Assembly: GCA_004154925.1 (NCBI GenBank)
Contig: QJNS01000700.1
Coordinates: forward strand, 62,001-126,000
Length of the DNA: 64,000 bases
Reading direction: 5' to 3'
Source: Monosporascus cannonballus
Lineage: Eukaryota > Ascomycota > Sordariomycetes > Xylariales
The notes under the pieces were generated by a model. That model was not told the origin of the DNA. It worked only from the letters and a program-made list of their open reading frames with translations, and did not search any database. The position numbers and the translations under genes are program-made. This document shows positions 63,701 through 64,000 of this stretch, in pieces (the stretch's first letter is position 1; every line of letters starts with the position of its first letter).

Positions 63701-64000
63701 ATTATTTAAATACATGGACATAAGAGAATTTAAGACGTTGGGTATTTTCGTCTATATTTTTTTTAAATTTTTCGCATTCGTATTAAAAATATTGACCCTT
63801 TTTTTACCTATGTAAACTCGTTTTTTAATCGGTATATTACTAGCGGTAAATATTAGGCTTAATCATTTTTAACTTTATGATTAATACCTTTATTATTAAT
63901 TTTGCTGCTAAAATAATCTTATTATTTAATACCAGCAAATCTAAAAAAATGCCTCCGATAAGACCTATCTGGGATGTTAGCTTATTAGGGCGAAAATATT
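63701..64000. other. AT-rich DNA without recognised features
   Basis: No domain, LTR edge or repeat could be supported in this stretch. It may be the 5' leader of relic S. Confidence 0.5.

Noticed and set aside
1..64000. Mitochondrial or plastid origin because of the high AT content
   Set aside because: No organellar genes or tRNAs are seen. AT richness comes with RIP-context bias and nuclear LTR retrotransposons with chromodomains.
1..64000. CRISPR arrays, bacterial operons, riboswitches
   Set aside because: The tandem repeats found (35 and 36 bp) are contiguous without spacers and lie inside LTRs. Nothing prokaryotic is present.

Overview
This window looks like a transposon graveyard from the AT-rich compartment of a filamentous ascomycete genome (Pezizomycotina). 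No intact host gene, rRNA, tRNA or CRISPR array is visible. Nearly all of the 64 kb consists of broken LTR retrotransposons, mostly Ty3/Gypsy-type, inserted into one another. CpA and TpG are scarce, TpA is very common and CpG is still frequent. Coding frames are full of stops that arise from C-to-T and G-to-A changes. That is the footprint of repeat-induced point mutation (RIP), a premeiotic genome defence of ascomycetes. The species cannot be named from this sequence alone.

Layout. 1-3337: 5' half of a minus-strand Gypsy element (D) with its 5' LTR. 3338-3770: a GC-normal, largely un-RIPped island carrying a 163-bp solo LTR-like element. 3771-6478: unclassified RIPped DNA with a second GC-normal island near 5.6 kb. 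6479-10916: truncated minus-strand Gypsy (O). 10917-12595 and 34189-35279: two halves of an old plus-strand Gypsy (Q/L), split by element R (12596-34188, target-site duplication CGAGA). R itself carries a complete plus-strand Gypsy M (12857-18135, duplication ATAAT) and a minus-strand Gypsy H (about 21667-29258). 35280-36990: 5' LTR and gag of a plus-strand Gypsy (E) that landed in the Q/L 3' LTR. E is interrupted by solo LTR F (36353-36759, duplication TTACG). 36991-38632: truncated minus-strand Gypsy G. 38633-41124: H-type LTR and flank (J). 41125-60480: minus-strand Gypsy C, split by plus-strand Gypsy A (42564-56248), which is split by plus-strand Gypsy B (46424-53164). 60655-60886: truncated LTR K. 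60887-63700: a minus-strand gag-like relic (S). The rest is featureless AT-rich DNA.

A, B, C, D, E, O, Q/L and G belong to one broad Gypsy lineage. Domains readable among its members are: gag starting MSTS, zinc knuckle, protease, reverse transcriptase, RNase H, integrase and, in A and B, a chromodomain. Their LTRs differ in sequence but share a conserved TATA-containing core. A stretch just downstream of that core is complementary to the sequence directly after the 5' LTR, which suggests Tf1-like self-priming.

Nothing here is likely to make a functional protein. The informative content is the insertion order, the few segments that escaped RIP, the inferred priming mechanism, and a short transmembrane-type reading frame near the 3' end of A that has a homologue at 5.6 kb.
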